The notes under the pieces: model-generated
Seen by the model: only the letters and a program-made list of their open reading frames with translations
The model's database searches: none
What the model was told of the DNA's origin: nothing
From: Arthrobacter sp. CAN_C5
GTDB taxonomy: Bacteria > Actinomycetota > Actinomycetes > Actinomycetales > Micrococcaceae
DNA: 64,000 nucleotides
Assembly: GCF_017875735.1 (NCBI RefSeq)
Contig: NZ_JAGGMZ010000001.1
Location: forward strand, 1,612,001-1,676,000
Direction of reading: 5' to 3'
Shown: in pieces, positions 44,369 to 53,836 of the stretch
How positions within the stretch are numbered: the first letter of the stretch is position 1
Layout: each line of letters begins with the position of its first letter
Translations under genes and position numbers: made by a program

Positions 44369-46051
44369 ATGGCGGAATTTATCTACACAATGACCAAGGC
44401 ACGCAAGGCTGTCGGCGACAAAGTAATCCTCGACGACGTCAGCATGTCCTTCTACCCCGGCGCGAAGATCGGCGTCGTGGGTCCCAACGGCTCGGGCAAG
44501 TCGACCATCCTGAAAATCATGGCTGGCCTGGATACCCCCTCCAACGGCGAAGCAAAGCTCAGCGCCGGCTACTCGGTAGGGATCCTGCTGCAGGAACCAC
44601 CACTGAATGAGGAAAAAACCGTCCTGGGCAATGTGCAGGAAGGCGTCGGAGAAATCTACGGCAAGATCCAGCGGTTCAACGAGATCTCCGAAGAAATGGC
44701 CAACCCCGACGCAGATTTCGACACGCTGCTCGAGGAAATGGGCAAGCTCCAGGAAGCCATTGACTCCGCAGACGCGTGGGACCTCGATTCGCAGCTGGAA
44801 CAGGCAATGGACGCCCTGCGCTGCCCACCGCCCGAAACCGATGTCACTATCCTGTCCGGTGGTGAACGGCGCCGCGTTGCGCTCTGCAAGCTTCTCCTGC
44901 AGAAGCCCGACCTGTTGCTCCTTGATGAGCCCACCAACCACCTCGATGCCGAAAGCGTGCTCTGGCTGGAGCAGCACCTGAAGAGTTACTCTGGCGCTGT
45001 CCTGGCAGTGACCCACGACCGGTACTTCCTGGACCACGTCGCCCAATGGATCGCCGAAGTGGACCGCGGCCACCTCTACCCCTACGAAGGAAACTACTCC
45101 ACCTACCTGGAGAAGAAGCGCGCCCGTCTTGAGGTGCAGGGCAAGAAGGACGCGAAGCAGTCCAAGCGCCTCACCGAAGAACTCGAATGGGTTCGCTCCA
45201 ACGCCAAGGGCCGCCAGACCAAGTCCAAGGCACGGCTCGCCCGGTACGAGGAGATGGCTTCTGAAGCCGAGCGCACCAAAAAACTCGATTTTGAAGACAT
45301 CCAGATCCCGCCCGGCCCACGTCTGGGCAACCAGGTCATCGAAGCGACCGACCTGCGGAAGGGCTACGACGACCGGATCCTGATCGACGGGCTGTCCTTC
45401 TCGCTGCCCCGTAACGGCATCGTCGGCGTCATTGGCCCCAACGGCGTCGGCAAGACCACGCTCTTCAAGACCATCGTGGGGCTCGAGCCGATCGACGGCG
45501 GAAAACTGACCATCGGTGATTCGGTCAAGATCTCCTACGTTGACCAGTCGCGTGGCGGCATCGATCCCGACAAGACCCTGTGGGAGGTCGTCTCCAACGG
45601 ACACGACTTCATCCAGGTCGGCCAGGTGGAGATGCCCTCGCGTGCCTACGTGTCAGCGTTCGGGTTCAAGGGTCCGGACCAGCAGAAGCGTGCCGGAGTG
45701 CTCTCCGGTGGTGAGCGCAACCGGCTGAACCTGGCGCTGACCCTCAAACAGGGCGGAAACCTGCTGCTGCTCGACGAACCGACCAACGACCTCGACGTCG
45801 AAACTCTCTCCAGCCTGGAGAACGCTCTCCTGGAGTTCCCCGGCTGCGCCGTGGTGGTCTCGCACGACCGCTGGTTCCTCGACCGGGTGGTGACCCACAT
45901 CCTCGCCTATGAAGGTACCGAGGAAAATCCGGACAAGTGGTACTGGTTTGAGGGCAACTTCGAATCCTATGAGGAGAACAAGGTGGAGCGCCTCGGCGCT
46001 GATGCCGCGAAGCCGCACCGCGTCACCCACCGCCGCCTGACCCGCGACTAA
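44369..46051 (+). CDS. ettA: energy-dependent translational throttle ATPase EttA (ABC-F)
   Basis: EttA binds the ribosomal E site and gates elongation with the energy state of the cell. The 560-residue protein has two ABC domains: Walker A G-P-N-G-S-G-K-S-T (residues 38-46) with D-E-P-T-N-H-L-D, and G-P-N-G-V-G-K-T-T (about 356) with D-E-P-T-N-D-L-D. Both signature motifs read L-S-G-G-E-R. The interdomain arm and linker are present. The ATG has a weak ribosome binding site. Confidence 0.95.
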   Translation: MAEFIYTMTKARKAVGDKVILDDVSMSFYPGAKIGVVGPNGSGKSTILKIMAGLDTPSNGEAKLSAGYSVGILLQEPPLNEEKTVLGNVQEGVGEIYGKIQRFNEISEEMANPDADFDTLLEEMGKLQEAIDSADAWDLDSQLEQAMDALRCPPPETDVTILSGGERRRVALCKLLLQKPDLLLLDEPTNHLDAESVLWLEQHLKSYSGAVLAVTHDRYFLDHVAQWIAEVDRGHLYPYEGNYSTYLEKKRARLEVQGKKDAKQSKRLTEELEWVRSNAKGRQTKSKARLARYEEMASEAERTKKLDFEDIQIPPGPRLGNQVIEATDLRKGYDDRILIDGLSFSLPRNGIVGVIGPNGVGKTTLFKTIVGLEPIDGGKLTIGDSVKISYVDQSRGGIDPDKTLWEVVSNGHDFIQVGQVEMPSRAYVSAFGFKGPDQQKRAGVLSGGERNRLNLALTLKQGGNLLLLDEPTNDLDVETLSSLENALLEFPGCAVVVSHDRWFLDRVVTHILAYEGTEENPDKWYWFEGNFESYEENKVERLGADAAKPHRVTHRRLTRD

Positions 46052-46088
46052 TACCAACACGGCCGCAGTCAGCACAGCCAGGCATACG

Positions 46089-46143
46089 AAAAAGGGCGCG
46101 TCCTGCGGTGACCACAGACTGGTCACCGCAGGACGGGCCCTTT
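46089..46143. terminator. bidirectional terminator between ettA and tesB
   Basis: AAAGGGC-GCGTCCTGCGGTGACC pairs with GGTCACCGCAGGACG-GGCCCTTT around ACAGACT. It lies between convergent genes. Confidence 0.88.
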
Positions 46144-46158
46144 CGCCTACCCGGACGA

Positions 46159-47043
46159 TCAGTCGGGTACCCGGACCATTCCCTCCTGGGCGACGGTCGC
46201 TACCAGTTCCCCGGCACGGTTGAAGATCTGTCCCGTGGACAGGCCGCGGGCTCCCGACGCGCTGGGGGAGCGCTGCACGTAGAGCAGCCACTCGTCCACC
46301 CGGACCGGACGGTGCCACCACATGGCATGATCCAGGCTCGCGACACTCATCCCCGGGGTGATCCAGCTCAACCCGTGCTGGCGCAGGATCGATTCCAGCA
46401 GCGTGTAGTCGCTGGCATAGGCGAGAGCCGCCCGGTGCAGTCCCTGGTCGGCGGGCATGGGGGCGAACGTCTTCATCCACACGGCGTTGTGCGCCACCCG
46501 ATCGCCCTCGTGCTGCACATAGAGCGCGCCGTCCACATGCCGGATGTCGAAGGGGCGGTCGAAGGACCAGGCCTTGGCCAGCGGATGGTCCATCTCACCC
46601 AACAGGTCGGCAGTGCTCGGCAGCGTCTCGGGATCCGGCATGCCCTCGGGCATCGGCTCCTGGTGGCTGAGCCCGTCGTCGGGCTCCTGGAACGAGGCGA
46701 TCATCGACAGGATCGGCACACCATTCTGGTAGGCATGGGTTCGGCGCGCCGAGAAGGAGCGCCCGTCGCGCAATCGCTGCACGCCAAACGTGATCGGCTG
46801 CAGCGCATCACCGGCCCGGAGGAAGTAGCCGTGCATTGAGTGGACCTCACGGGTCGGCTCGACCGTCCGGATCGCAGCGATCAAAGCCTGCGCGAGTACC
46901 TGGCCCCCGAAGATCCGCCGCCCTGCCTGCTGCACAGAGGTTCCGACAAAAATTTCCTCGTCGGTTTGTGCTCCGTCAGCGCTGCTCAGATCAAGCAGAT
47001 CGACCAGGGTTTGGGTGGGATCGACCGGGGACTCGACTGCCAT
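46159..47043 (-). CDS. tesB: acyl-CoA thioesterase II
   Basis: TesB hydrolyses medium- to long-chain acyl-CoA. The 294-residue double-hotdog protein has the N-terminal F-G-G-Q-V-L-A-Q-A-L segment and the catalytic-Asp motif S-L-D-H-A-M-W-W-H-R-P near residue 225. ATG 47043 gives the expected N-terminus; in-frame codons upstream cross the divergent promoter region. A second thioesterase gene begins divergently at 47205. Confidence 0.93.
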   Translation of the reverse strand: MAVESPVDPTQTLVDLLDLSSADGAQTDEEIFVGTSVQQAGRRIFGGQVLAQALIAAIRTVEPTREVHSMHGYFLRAGDALQPITFGVQRLRDGRSFSARRTHAYQNGVPILSMIASFQEPDDGLSHQEPMPEGMPDPETLPSTADLLGEMDHPLAKAWSFDRPFDIRHVDGALYVQHEGDRVAHNAVWMKTFAPMPADQGLHRAALAYASDYTLLESILRQHGLSWITPGMSVASLDHAMWWHRPVRVDEWLLYVQRSPSASGARGLSTGQIFNRAGELVATVAQEGMVRVPD

Positions 47044-47204
47044 GGATCTGGTTCTCCTTGTGATGCGGGGAAGGGAAGGCTGACGCGCCGCGTGAACGGC
47101 GGAAAGTACCTCTGACCTTAGACGCACCGGAGTCCACCCCTCAACACGGCCAACGATTATGGCTGTGGTTAGCCGGAGCAACAACCGTTTGAGAGGATTG
47201 CAGC

Positions 47205-47687
47205 ATGACCCGGATTCAACGCTTCCCCATTCAGCTCCGCTTCGGCGACGAAGATTCCTACGGACACGTCAACAATGTCCGGTTCCTCCAGTATCTTGAG
47301 GATGCCCGGGTGCAGTTCATCCACCACCCGCTGTCGGACTCGGCTCCCGACGGTGCTGCGGAGCAGGACACGCTGCTGGATCTGATCGGTCCCGACCACT
47401 TCACCCTGGTGGCACGGCACGAGATCGAGTACTCGGCACCCCTGAACTACCGCCCAGACCCCCTGGAGATCAGCATCTGGGTGACAGGCGTCGGTGGTTC
47501 CAGCTTCGACCTCGGCTACCAGATTGCCGAGCCGGACGGATCGGCTAGCTACGCCCTCGCGGCCTCCACCATGATCCTGGTCAACCGGGCCACCGGCCGG
47601 CCAGCGAAACTCAACGACGCGCAGCGCGCCGCGCTCGAGCACTGGCTCGGCGAACCAGTGTCTTTCCGACGCCGGTCGAACGGCTAA
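47205..47687 (+). CDS. hotdog-fold acyl-CoA thioesterase (4HBT/YbgC-like)
   Basis: The 160-residue protein has the 4HBT motif R-F-G-D-E-D-S-Y-G-H-V-N-N-V-R-F-L-Q-Y-L-E-D-A-R, where the Asp and the H-V-N-N residues shape the active site. The substrate is likely an acyl-CoA but is unproven. GAGAGG precedes the ATG. It overlaps no other gene and is followed after 3 nt by an unknown gene, likely co-transcribed. Confidence 0.88.
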   Translation: MTRIQRFPIQLRFGDEDSYGHVNNVRFLQYLEDARVQFIHHPLSDSAPDGAAEQDTLLDLIGPDHFTLVARHEIEYSAPLNYRPDPLEISIWVTGVGGSSFDLGYQIAEPDGSASYALAASTMILVNRATGRPAKLNDAQRAALEHWLGEPVSFRRRSNG

Positions 47688-47690
47688 CCG

Positions 47691-48359
47691 GTGGAACCAC
47701 ACTCGCCGTCAGCAGAGCTGGTCTTCGCCGATCAGTGGAATGTCGCTGACCTGCGCACTTTCATTGCCCGCGCGCGGGCCGCCGAGGATGGCGCCGTCAG
47801 GTTGCAGGCCGCCGGCAGCGTCCTCGCCGCCTACATCTGCATCCTTCGCCCACGGATCCTGGGCGAAGCCACTCCGACGGTCCTGGGACTGCGGACCATG
47901 CCGCTGAACGCCCCCGCCCAGGTGGACGTAACGGTGGCACTGGCATCGGTGTCGGACCGGCTTGCCCGCATGGCTGAGGATGACGTGGTGCTGCAGGTAC
48001 CGCCGACCACCGTCACCGAAAGCTGGACGGGAGTCCTTCCGCCGCGCGCCGGATGGGAGTCCCACGGGGACCTGGACGCCGGCGTGGTTGAAACCGCAGC
48101 CCGAACCGGAATCCGGGAAGTTGCGGAAACCGTGCCCAACAACCCGGGTGCCCTGATCGTGAACAGCGCCAGGGGAGCAATCTGGGGCCGCAGCATCGAG
48201 GGCCTGCCGGTGGAGGTGCCCGCGGGAGCAGCCTTCGGCGCCTTCGCCCTGGGGTTCCTCGCAAAGGGTGAACGCCCAGCCATTTTCACCAACGGACGAT
48301 GGACCAGGATCAGCACCTCGCGGGGACACGTGCTATCGCGGATCCCGACCGTCCTTTAA
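47691..48359 (+). CDS. conserved hypothetical protein of unknown function
   Basis: I do not recognise this 222-residue protein. It is soluble, has no signal peptide, and is rich in Ala/Val. A central W-T-G-V-L-P-P-R-A-G-W segment and a C-terminal G-A-A-F-G-A-F-A-L-G-F-L run stand out. GTG 47691 lies 3 nt after the thioesterase stop, implying a shared transcript and perhaps a shared role. Codon use and GC content match neighbours, so it is a real gene rather than a shadow. Confidence 0.75.
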   Translation: MEPHSPSAELVFADQWNVADLRTFIARARAAEDGAVRLQAAGSVLAAYICILRPRILGEATPTVLGLRTMPLNAPAQVDVTVALASVSDRLARMAEDDVVLQVPPTTVTESWTGVLPPRAGWESHGDLDAGVVETAARTGIREVAETVPNNPGALIVNSARGAIWGRSIEGLPVEVPAGAAFGAFALGFLAKGERPAIFTNGRWTRISTSRGHVLSRIPTVL

Positions 48360-48384
48360 CCGGCCGGTTCACAAGGTTCGGGTC

Positions 48385-48870
48385 CTAGCGCTCGTCGGCA
48401 GAGTTGACCATCGAATGGGCGGCCCGCTCCAGGTAATCCCACAGGGTCGCCTCGTGCAGGGGCGCCAGGTCAAGTGAGTCGACCGCCGCGCGCATATGCG
48501 TGAGCCAGTGGTCGCGTGCCCGCGGCGACACGGTGAACGGCATGTGCCGCATCCGCAGCCGGGGATGGCCGCGCTGGTCACCATAGGTCTTGGGGCCGCC
48601 CCAATACTGCTCCAGAAAAATCAGCAACCGCTCCTTCGCCGGTCCCAGATCTTCCTCCGGGTACATCGGCCGCAGCAGCTCATCACCCGCGATGCCGTCG
48701 TAGAAGACGTCCACCAGCTGCACGAAGGTCGGGTGACCGCCCACCGCCGCATAGAAGTTGTCGGTGTAGGCGGGCTGGTCGAAACGTGGCCCCAGCGGGG
48801 TCAGTTTGGCCAGCGGCTCACCGAACCGGGACGGGATGGGGATGCCTTCGGGGCTTCCAGGGGTGGTCAT
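48385..48870 (-). CDS. group II truncated haemoglobin (trHbO type)
   Basis: The 161-residue globin has a short N-terminal extension and then the 2-on-2 globin fold: V-D-V-F-Y-D-G-I (B helix with Tyr B10), the proximal His in R-L-R-M-R-H-M-P-F and Trp G8 in D-H-W-L-T-H-M. Group II members bind O2 and NO and may handle reactive species. Its start overlaps the mscS stop by 4 nt, so the two are coupled. Confidence 0.93.
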   Translation of the reverse strand: MTTPGSPEGIPIPSRFGEPLAKLTPLGPRFDQPAYTDNFYAAVGGHPTFVQLVDVFYDGIAGDELLRPMYPEEDLGPAKERLLIFLEQYWGGPKTYGDQRGHPRLRMRHMPFTVSPRARDHWLTHMRAAVDSLDLAPLHEATLWDYLERAAHSMVNSADER

Positions 48871-49484
48871 TGTTTCTCTCCTGTCGGTTCGTCGGCCGCT
48901 ACCGGGGGCAGATAATTGCCCTGTGAACGGTTGCCCACTTTCATGATGTCCCCGTTGCGGATGTACCAGATGGCCCCGTTCCCGTCGATCAGCCGGGTGA
49001 TCCGCAGACCGACCGACTGCACCACTCCCACGGTGTCCCCGATCTCGATGGTGTCGCCAATTCCATACTGGTCCTCGAGGGTGATGAAAAACCCGAGGAA
49101 CGCGTCCCTGATGATCTCGCGGGCGCCGAAGCCGATCGCAATACCCACAATTCCCACGCTGGCGAGAATCGGTCCGATATTCACGCCAAGCGCCTGCAGC
49201 GCCATCATGATGGCGATCACTGCGATGGTCAGTCCCGACACGCTGCGGAGCAGCGCGCCGATGGTTTCAGTGCGTTGGACCCGCCGCTTGTGGTCAAGCG
49301 TGCGCAGGACCGGCTGCGCCCACTTGAAGTGGGGCTTCTTGAACAGGTCGGATCCGCTCCGCACCCGTCGCACCATGCGATTAATGACAAACCGGACCAC
49401 CAGCCACAACACCAGCCCTGCCACGATGATGATGGCGGCGTTCAGTAGCTGGTCTCCTAGACCGATCTCTGTGGGGGACTGCAT
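48867..49484 (-). CDS. mscS: small-conductance mechanosensitive channel (MscS family)
   Basis: MscS channels release solutes on hypo-osmotic shock. This 205-residue short form has an N-terminal membrane helix, a second and third segment (the pore-like [17 protein letters not shown]) and the beta-domain start [13 protein letters not shown]. It ends soon after, lacking much of the C-terminal vestibule. ATG 49484 is chosen; upstream in-frame codons cross the divergent region. Confidence 0.9.
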   Translation of the reverse strand: MQSPTEIGLGDQLLNAAIIIVAGLVLWLVVRFVINRMVRRVRSGSDLFKKPHFKWAQPVLRTLDHKRRVQRTETIGALLRSVSGLTIAVIAIMMALQALGVNIGPILASVGIVGIAIGFGAREIIRDAFLGFFITLEDQYGIGDTIEIGDTVGVVQSVGLRITRLIDGNGAIWYIRNGDIMKVGNRSQGNYLPPVAADEPTGEKQ

Positions 49485-49578
49485 GGGGGGATGACCGGTT
49501 CCTTCACTAGCTGAGGTGTGTTCTCCGCACACGGCGGAAAGGGTGTCTGCTCCTAGGCTAGCGCCGTAGGCTGGGCTG

Positions 49579-50562
49579 ATGCGCATCCTGATCCTCGGTG
49601 GAACCGTATTTCTCTCCCGGCGAATCACCGAGCTCGCGCTCGATCTCGGCCACGACGTCACCTGCCTCGCCCGTGGCACGTCGTCCATGCCGTCGCAGGG
49701 TGCCGCGTTCGTCCAGGCTGACCGTGACGGGCCCACCCCCTACGCCGCAGTGGATCAGGATTGGGACGTGGTGGTCGAGGTGTCGTGGCAGCCCTACCAG
49801 GTCGAGGAGGCGCTGCGGTCACTGGGCGGCAGGGCAGGTTTCTGGATCTATGTCTCCAGCTGTTCCGTTTACGCCGACAATTCGGTGCCCGGCGCGGACG
49901 AGGGCGCCGCGCTTCTTCCTTCGTACGACGGTGACATCCCCGCACCTGGCGAGTCATACGGCGAGGCGAAGGTGGCCTGCGAAGAGCTATGTCACAGGTA
50001 TCGCGGTGCCGGTGTCCTGATTGCCCGTCCCGGGCTGATCTCCGGCCCGGGAGACCCCAGCGACCGGTTCGGCTACTGGCCTGCCCGGCTCGCCCGCGGC
50101 GGAACGGTGATCGTCCCGGCGATGCGTGAACGTTCGACCCAGACCATCGACGTGGACGACCTCGCCGGATGGCTCCTCACCGCGGCCGCCCGGAACCTGA
50201 CCGGTGTATTCAACACGGTTGGCCCGTCCACCGGGTTCGGTGACCTCATGGACCGGACAGCGTCCCAGGTCGGCTTCGAGGGCATGATCCGGTGGGTGGA
50301 TCCGGACTGGTTGACGGAGCACGGCTTCGCCTACTGGGCTGGCCCGGATTCCCTGCCCCACTGGTTGCCGGAAGGCTATGCAGGGTTCGCCTCCCGATCG
50401 GCTGCGGCTGCCCTGGCCGAGGGTCTGTCCCAGCGACCCGTTGACGAGACGATCCAGCGGGTGCTGGAGGATGAACGACGGCGGGGGCTTAGCCGGGAGC
50501 GGAAGTCGGGGCTGACCCCAGACACTGAGGAAAAGCTGCTCGCGCAGCTACCGGACAAGTGA
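49579..50562 (+). CDS. NAD-dependent epimerase/dehydratase-like protein
   Basis: The 327-residue short-chain (extended) dehydrogenase-like protein starts M-R-I-L-I-L-G-G-T-V-F-L-S-R, a Rossmann G-x-x-x-x-L/S nucleotide motif. Y-V-S-S-C-S-V-Y supplies a catalytic-type Ser, and Y-G-E-A-K matches the Y-x-x-x-K motif. The substrate is unknown; some relatives are reductases of sugar or isoflavone-like substrates. It is divergent from mscS (94 nt between them) and convergent with the OsmC gene. Confidence 0.85.
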   Translation: MRILILGGTVFLSRRITELALDLGHDVTCLARGTSSMPSQGAAFVQADRDGPTPYAAVDQDWDVVVEVSWQPYQVEEALRSLGGRAGFWIYVSSCSVYADNSVPGADEGAALLPSYDGDIPAPGESYGEAKVACEELCHRYRGAGVLIARPGLISGPGDPSDRFGYWPARLARGGTVIVPAMRERSTQTIDVDDLAGWLLTAAARNLTGVFNTVGPSTGFGDLMDRTASQVGFEGMIRWVDPDWLTEHGFAYWAGPDSLPHWLPEGYAGFASRSAAAALAEGLSQRPVDETIQRVLEDERRRGLSRERKSGLTPDTEEKLLAQLPDK

Positions 50563-50581
50563 CTGCCGGACCAGCAACGCC

Positions 50582-51076
50582 CTAGGCGTGCTCCTGGGCG
50601 TCCTCGGCAATCATCACCACTGGCTCGTGGTTGACCGGAAAATTGACCGACCGCGCGATGAAACAGGACGCAGCGGCCTCACGGTGGATGGACTGTGCCG
50701 TGTATTTCATCAACTGGTCGGTGATTGTCACCCGGGGTTTGAGAGTGACACTGAGGAACTCCCCGCTGCCGTCAGCGTTCAGGCGCATGGTTCCGACAGC
50801 GGTATCCTCGTACGCCGTCACCACCACGCCGTGTTTCACCGCCATGTGAAGGTACGCGAGCAGATGGCACTGGGAGAGCGCGGCGAGCAGCAGTTGCTCC
50901 GGGTTCCAGCGGTCCTCGTCCCCATGAAACGTGGGGTCCGCCGTGCCCAGAAGCAACGGCGGACCCTTAGCTGAGACCTCATTTTCCCGACCGTAACCGC
51001 GGTAGGAGCGAGTGCCTTCGCCGCGGTTACCCGTCCAGATGGTGTTGACCCGATAGTGGTGCTCGGAGAGGTTCAT
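50582..51076 (-). CDS. OsmC/Ohr-family protein
   Basis: The 164-residue protein has the family cysteine in A-L-S-Q-C-H-L-L-A-Y and a second in A-A-A-S-C-F-I-A-R-S-V, spaced as in organic peroxide-reducing OsmC/Ohr proteins. It therefore probably detoxifies peroxides with thiol turnover. It lies 31 nt downstream of pepN on the same strand and ends 19 nt from the convergent epimerase gene. Confidence 0.88.
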   Translation of the reverse strand: MNLSEHHYRVNTIWTGNRGEGTRSYRGYGRENEVSAKGPPLLLGTADPTFHGDEDRWNPEQLLLAALSQCHLLAYLHMAVKHGVVVTAYEDTAVGTMRLNADGSGEFLSVTLKPRVTITDQLMKYTAQSIHREAAASCFIARSVNFPVNHEPVVMIAEDAQEHA

Positions 51077-51107
51077 GGCTCAAAGCTACACCCGAACCCA
51101 CCCGTTT

Positions 51108-53660
51108 TTACCGGTCGACGGCCTGCGCTTTCAAGGCCCGGACAATCCCGTCCTGGCTCTCCACCACCAGCCGTCGAAGCGAGGTGCTGTCGGCGTCGAG
51201 CGTGGACAGAAAAGCCATCGATTTAGCCAGGGTGTCCTGGGTGTTCAGCCTCGACGGGTACAGGCCCACAATGATCTGCTGGGCGATCTCATGGGTGCGG
51301 CTGGCCCAGACCTCCGGGGCTGCAGCGAAGAACTTGTCCACGTAGGGTGCTAGGAGCTCAGGATCGTGGACCCTCATGAAACCGGTGATCGCCGAGCGCT
51401 GCGCAGCGTTGGGCAGATCGGACTGTTCAACGATACTGCGCCAGGCATCCGCCTTGGCCTCAGCCGTCGGGATGGCCGCCTTGGCCTGTGCCGCCGCGAG
51501 CTGGCCGGTCGCCGTCGCATCGCGCTCAAGCTCCGCGTCGATGTCGGACTGCCCGAACCGGCCGCCCGCCACCAGCGAGGTGACAAGTTCCCAGCGGAGA
51601 TCGGCATCGATTTCCAACCCCTCCGGGACCAGCGAACCGGAGAAGATGGCCTCCACGGTGTCCAGGTGGGCGTCGGTCTGCGCATGGCCCGCAAATGCCT
51701 TGATGAACTGCAACTGCGAATCCGATCCGGCGTCAGCTCCGCGTGCCAGCTCCCAGAGGCTCTCCGCCGCCGTGACGGTCATCGCGGAGCGGTCCGCGGG
51801 ATTGACGTAAAACGCGAGCGTGGTCGCCAGCTGGCGCAACAGCACCAACACCACCGACGAGTCGGACTCGGAGGCGATGTTCTGAAGGATCAACTCGACA
51901 TAGTTCCGTGCGGGGGTCTCCCCATCCCGCGCCGCGTCCCAGGCCGACGCCCAGACCAGGGTGCGGGGGAGCGAGTCGTTGAAATCCTTCAGATGACGGG
52001 TCGCGGTCAGCAGTGACACCTCGTCCAGGCGGATCTTCGCGTAGGCAAGATCGTCGTCGTTCAGCAGCACCAGGTCCGGACGGGACCGGCCCACCAGCTC
52101 CGCCACGTCGGTGCGTTCGCCGTCGACGTCGAGCTCCACCCGGTCGGTGCGCTGCAGCTTCCCTGCGCCATCCAGGGTGTAGAACCCGATCGCCAGGCGG
52201 TGCGGGCGGATCGTGGGGTAGTCGGCCACTGCGGACTGAAGCACAGCGAAGCTGGTGATCACGCCGCCGTCGTCGGTCTCGATGTCGGGGCGGAGGGTGT
52301 TCACTCCCGCAGTCTCCAGCCACAGCGACGACCATTCCTTCAGATCACGGCCGCTGGCTGCCTCCAGTTCGGACAGCAGGTCCACCAGTTCCGTGTTCTT
52401 CCAGGAATGCTTCCCGAAGTACTCCCTCACCCCCTCCATGAACTTGTCCTGGCCCACCCAGGCCACCAGCTGCTTGAGCACCGAGGCACCCTTCGCGTAG
52501 GTGATGCCGTCGAAGTTGACCTGAACGTCTTCCAGGTCATTGATCTCGGCGACGATCGGGTGGGTGGACGGGAGCTGATCCTGGCGGTAAGCCCAGGCCT
52601 TTTCCAGCGACGCGAAGGTGGTCCAGGACTGCTTGAACTCGGTCGCCTCGGAGGCGGCGAGCGTGGACATGAACTCGGCGAAGGACTCGTTCAACCAGAG
52701 GTCGTTCCACCACCGCATGGTCACCAGGTCGCCAAACCACATGTGCGCCAGCTCGTGCAAGATGGTGATCGCCCTGCGCTCGACGGTGGCGTCGGTAACC
52801 CGGGACCTGAAGACGTAGCTTTCAACAAGCGTGACCGCTCCGGCGTTTTCCATCGCCCCGGCGTTGAACTCGGGAACAAAGAGCTGGTCGTATTTGGGGA
52901 AGGGGTAGGGCGTACCGAACTGCTCCTCGAAGAAGGTGAAACCCTGCCGCGTCAGGTCGAAGACGTTCTCCGCGTCGAGGTGCTGCATCAGTGATTTTCG
53001 TGCGAAAACACCCAGCGGGATGACGCGGCCGTCCGAGCTGGTGAGCTCACTGCGGACGGACTGGTACGGGCCCGCGATCAGGGCCGTGACGTAGGAGGAC
53101 AGGACGCCGGTTGGATCGAAGGACCAGGTGGACGTCGCTCCGCCGTCATCGGCCGAACCGGCAGCCACGGGCTCGGGGGTGGGCGAATTGGAGATGACAT
53201 CCCAGTGCGACGGGGCCGTGACAGTGAAACGGAACGTTGCCTTCAGATCGGGCTGCTCGAAGACAGGGAATACCCGCCGTGAATCGGGTACCTCGAACTG
53301 GGTATAGAGGTAAACCTCGTTGTCCACCGGGTCGACGAAGCGGTGCAGACCCTCTCCGGTATTCATGTAGAGCATCTCGGCGACGACGACCAGCTCGTTC
53401 GTCGCAGCGAGGGTGGGTAGCTGGATGCGAACGCCGTCGGAAACCTCTGCGGGATCGAGGTCGACGCCGTTCAGCGTCACCTGCGAGACGGCGTTGGTTA
53501 CCGCGTCGATGAAGGTCGAGGCTCCCTGGGTACCCGTGAACCGCACAACGGTCCGAGATTCGAAAACGGTGTCCCCGCGGGTGAGGTCCAGATTGATGTC
53601 ATAGGAGGTGACGCTGAGCAGTTCGGCGCGGGCTCGTGCCTCGTCGCGGGTCAGATTCAT
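51108..53660 (-). CDS. pepN: aminopeptidase N
   Basis: PepN trims N-terminal residues from peptides. The 850-residue M1 metallopeptidase has the exopeptidase motif G-A-M-E-N-A-G, the zinc motif H-E-L-A-H-M-W-F-G-D and the third ligand in N-E-S-F-A-E-F. The long C-terminal alpha-helical ERAP1-like region is present. ATG 53660 gives the expected start M-N-L-T-R-D-E-A. It is divergent from rpiB. Confidence 0.95.
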   Translation of the reverse strand: MNLTRDEARARAELLSVTSYDINLDLTRGDTVFESRTVVRFTGTQGASTFIDAVTNAVSQVTLNGVDLDPAEVSDGVRIQLPTLAATNELVVVAEMLYMNTGEGLHRFVDPVDNEVYLYTQFEVPDSRRVFPVFEQPDLKATFRFTVTAPSHWDVISNSPTPEPVAAGSADDGGATSTWSFDPTGVLSSYVTALIAGPYQSVRSELTSSDGRVIPLGVFARKSLMQHLDAENVFDLTRQGFTFFEEQFGTPYPFPKYDQLFVPEFNAGAMENAGAVTLVESYVFRSRVTDATVERRAITILHELAHMWFGDLVTMRWWNDLWLNESFAEFMSTLAASEATEFKQSWTTFASLEKAWAYRQDQLPSTHPIVAEINDLEDVQVNFDGITYAKGASVLKQLVAWVGQDKFMEGVREYFGKHSWKNTELVDLLSELEAASGRDLKEWSSLWLETAGVNTLRPDIETDDGGVITSFAVLQSAVADYPTIRPHRLAIGFYTLDGAGKLQRTDRVELDVDGERTDVAELVGRSRPDLVLLNDDDLAYAKIRLDEVSLLTATRHLKDFNDSLPRTLVWASAWDAARDGETPARNYVELILQNIASESDSSVVLVLLRQLATTLAFYVNPADRSAMTVTAAESLWELARGADAGSDSQLQFIKAFAGHAQTDAHLDTVEAIFSGSLVPEGLEIDADLRWELVTSLVAGGRFGQSDIDAELERDATATGQLAAAQAKAAIPTAEAKADAWRSIVEQSDLPNAAQRSAITGFMRVHDPELLAPYVDKFFAAAPEVWASRTHEIAQQIIVGLYPSRLNTQDTLAKSMAFLSTLDADSTSLRRLVVESQDGIVRALKAQAVDR

Positions 53661-53836
53661 GCCTGGCAAGGTGGAGCCTTTCGGGAAACATGGGGAATGC
53701 CCTGTGGGTGGCGGGCGCGTTCTGTGATGCAGCTTACGCAGCACTGTCATTGTTTCACCAGCCACGACCATCGCGCACACCCACCGAACAAGTACCCTTG
53801 AGGGCAACCACACACCACACTCGAAACGGAATTTTC

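Noticed and set aside
44288..45604. 438-codon minus-strand frame opposite ettA
   Set aside because: It is antisense to a clear ABC-F gene, has no recognisable domain, and would also overlap the ssb end.
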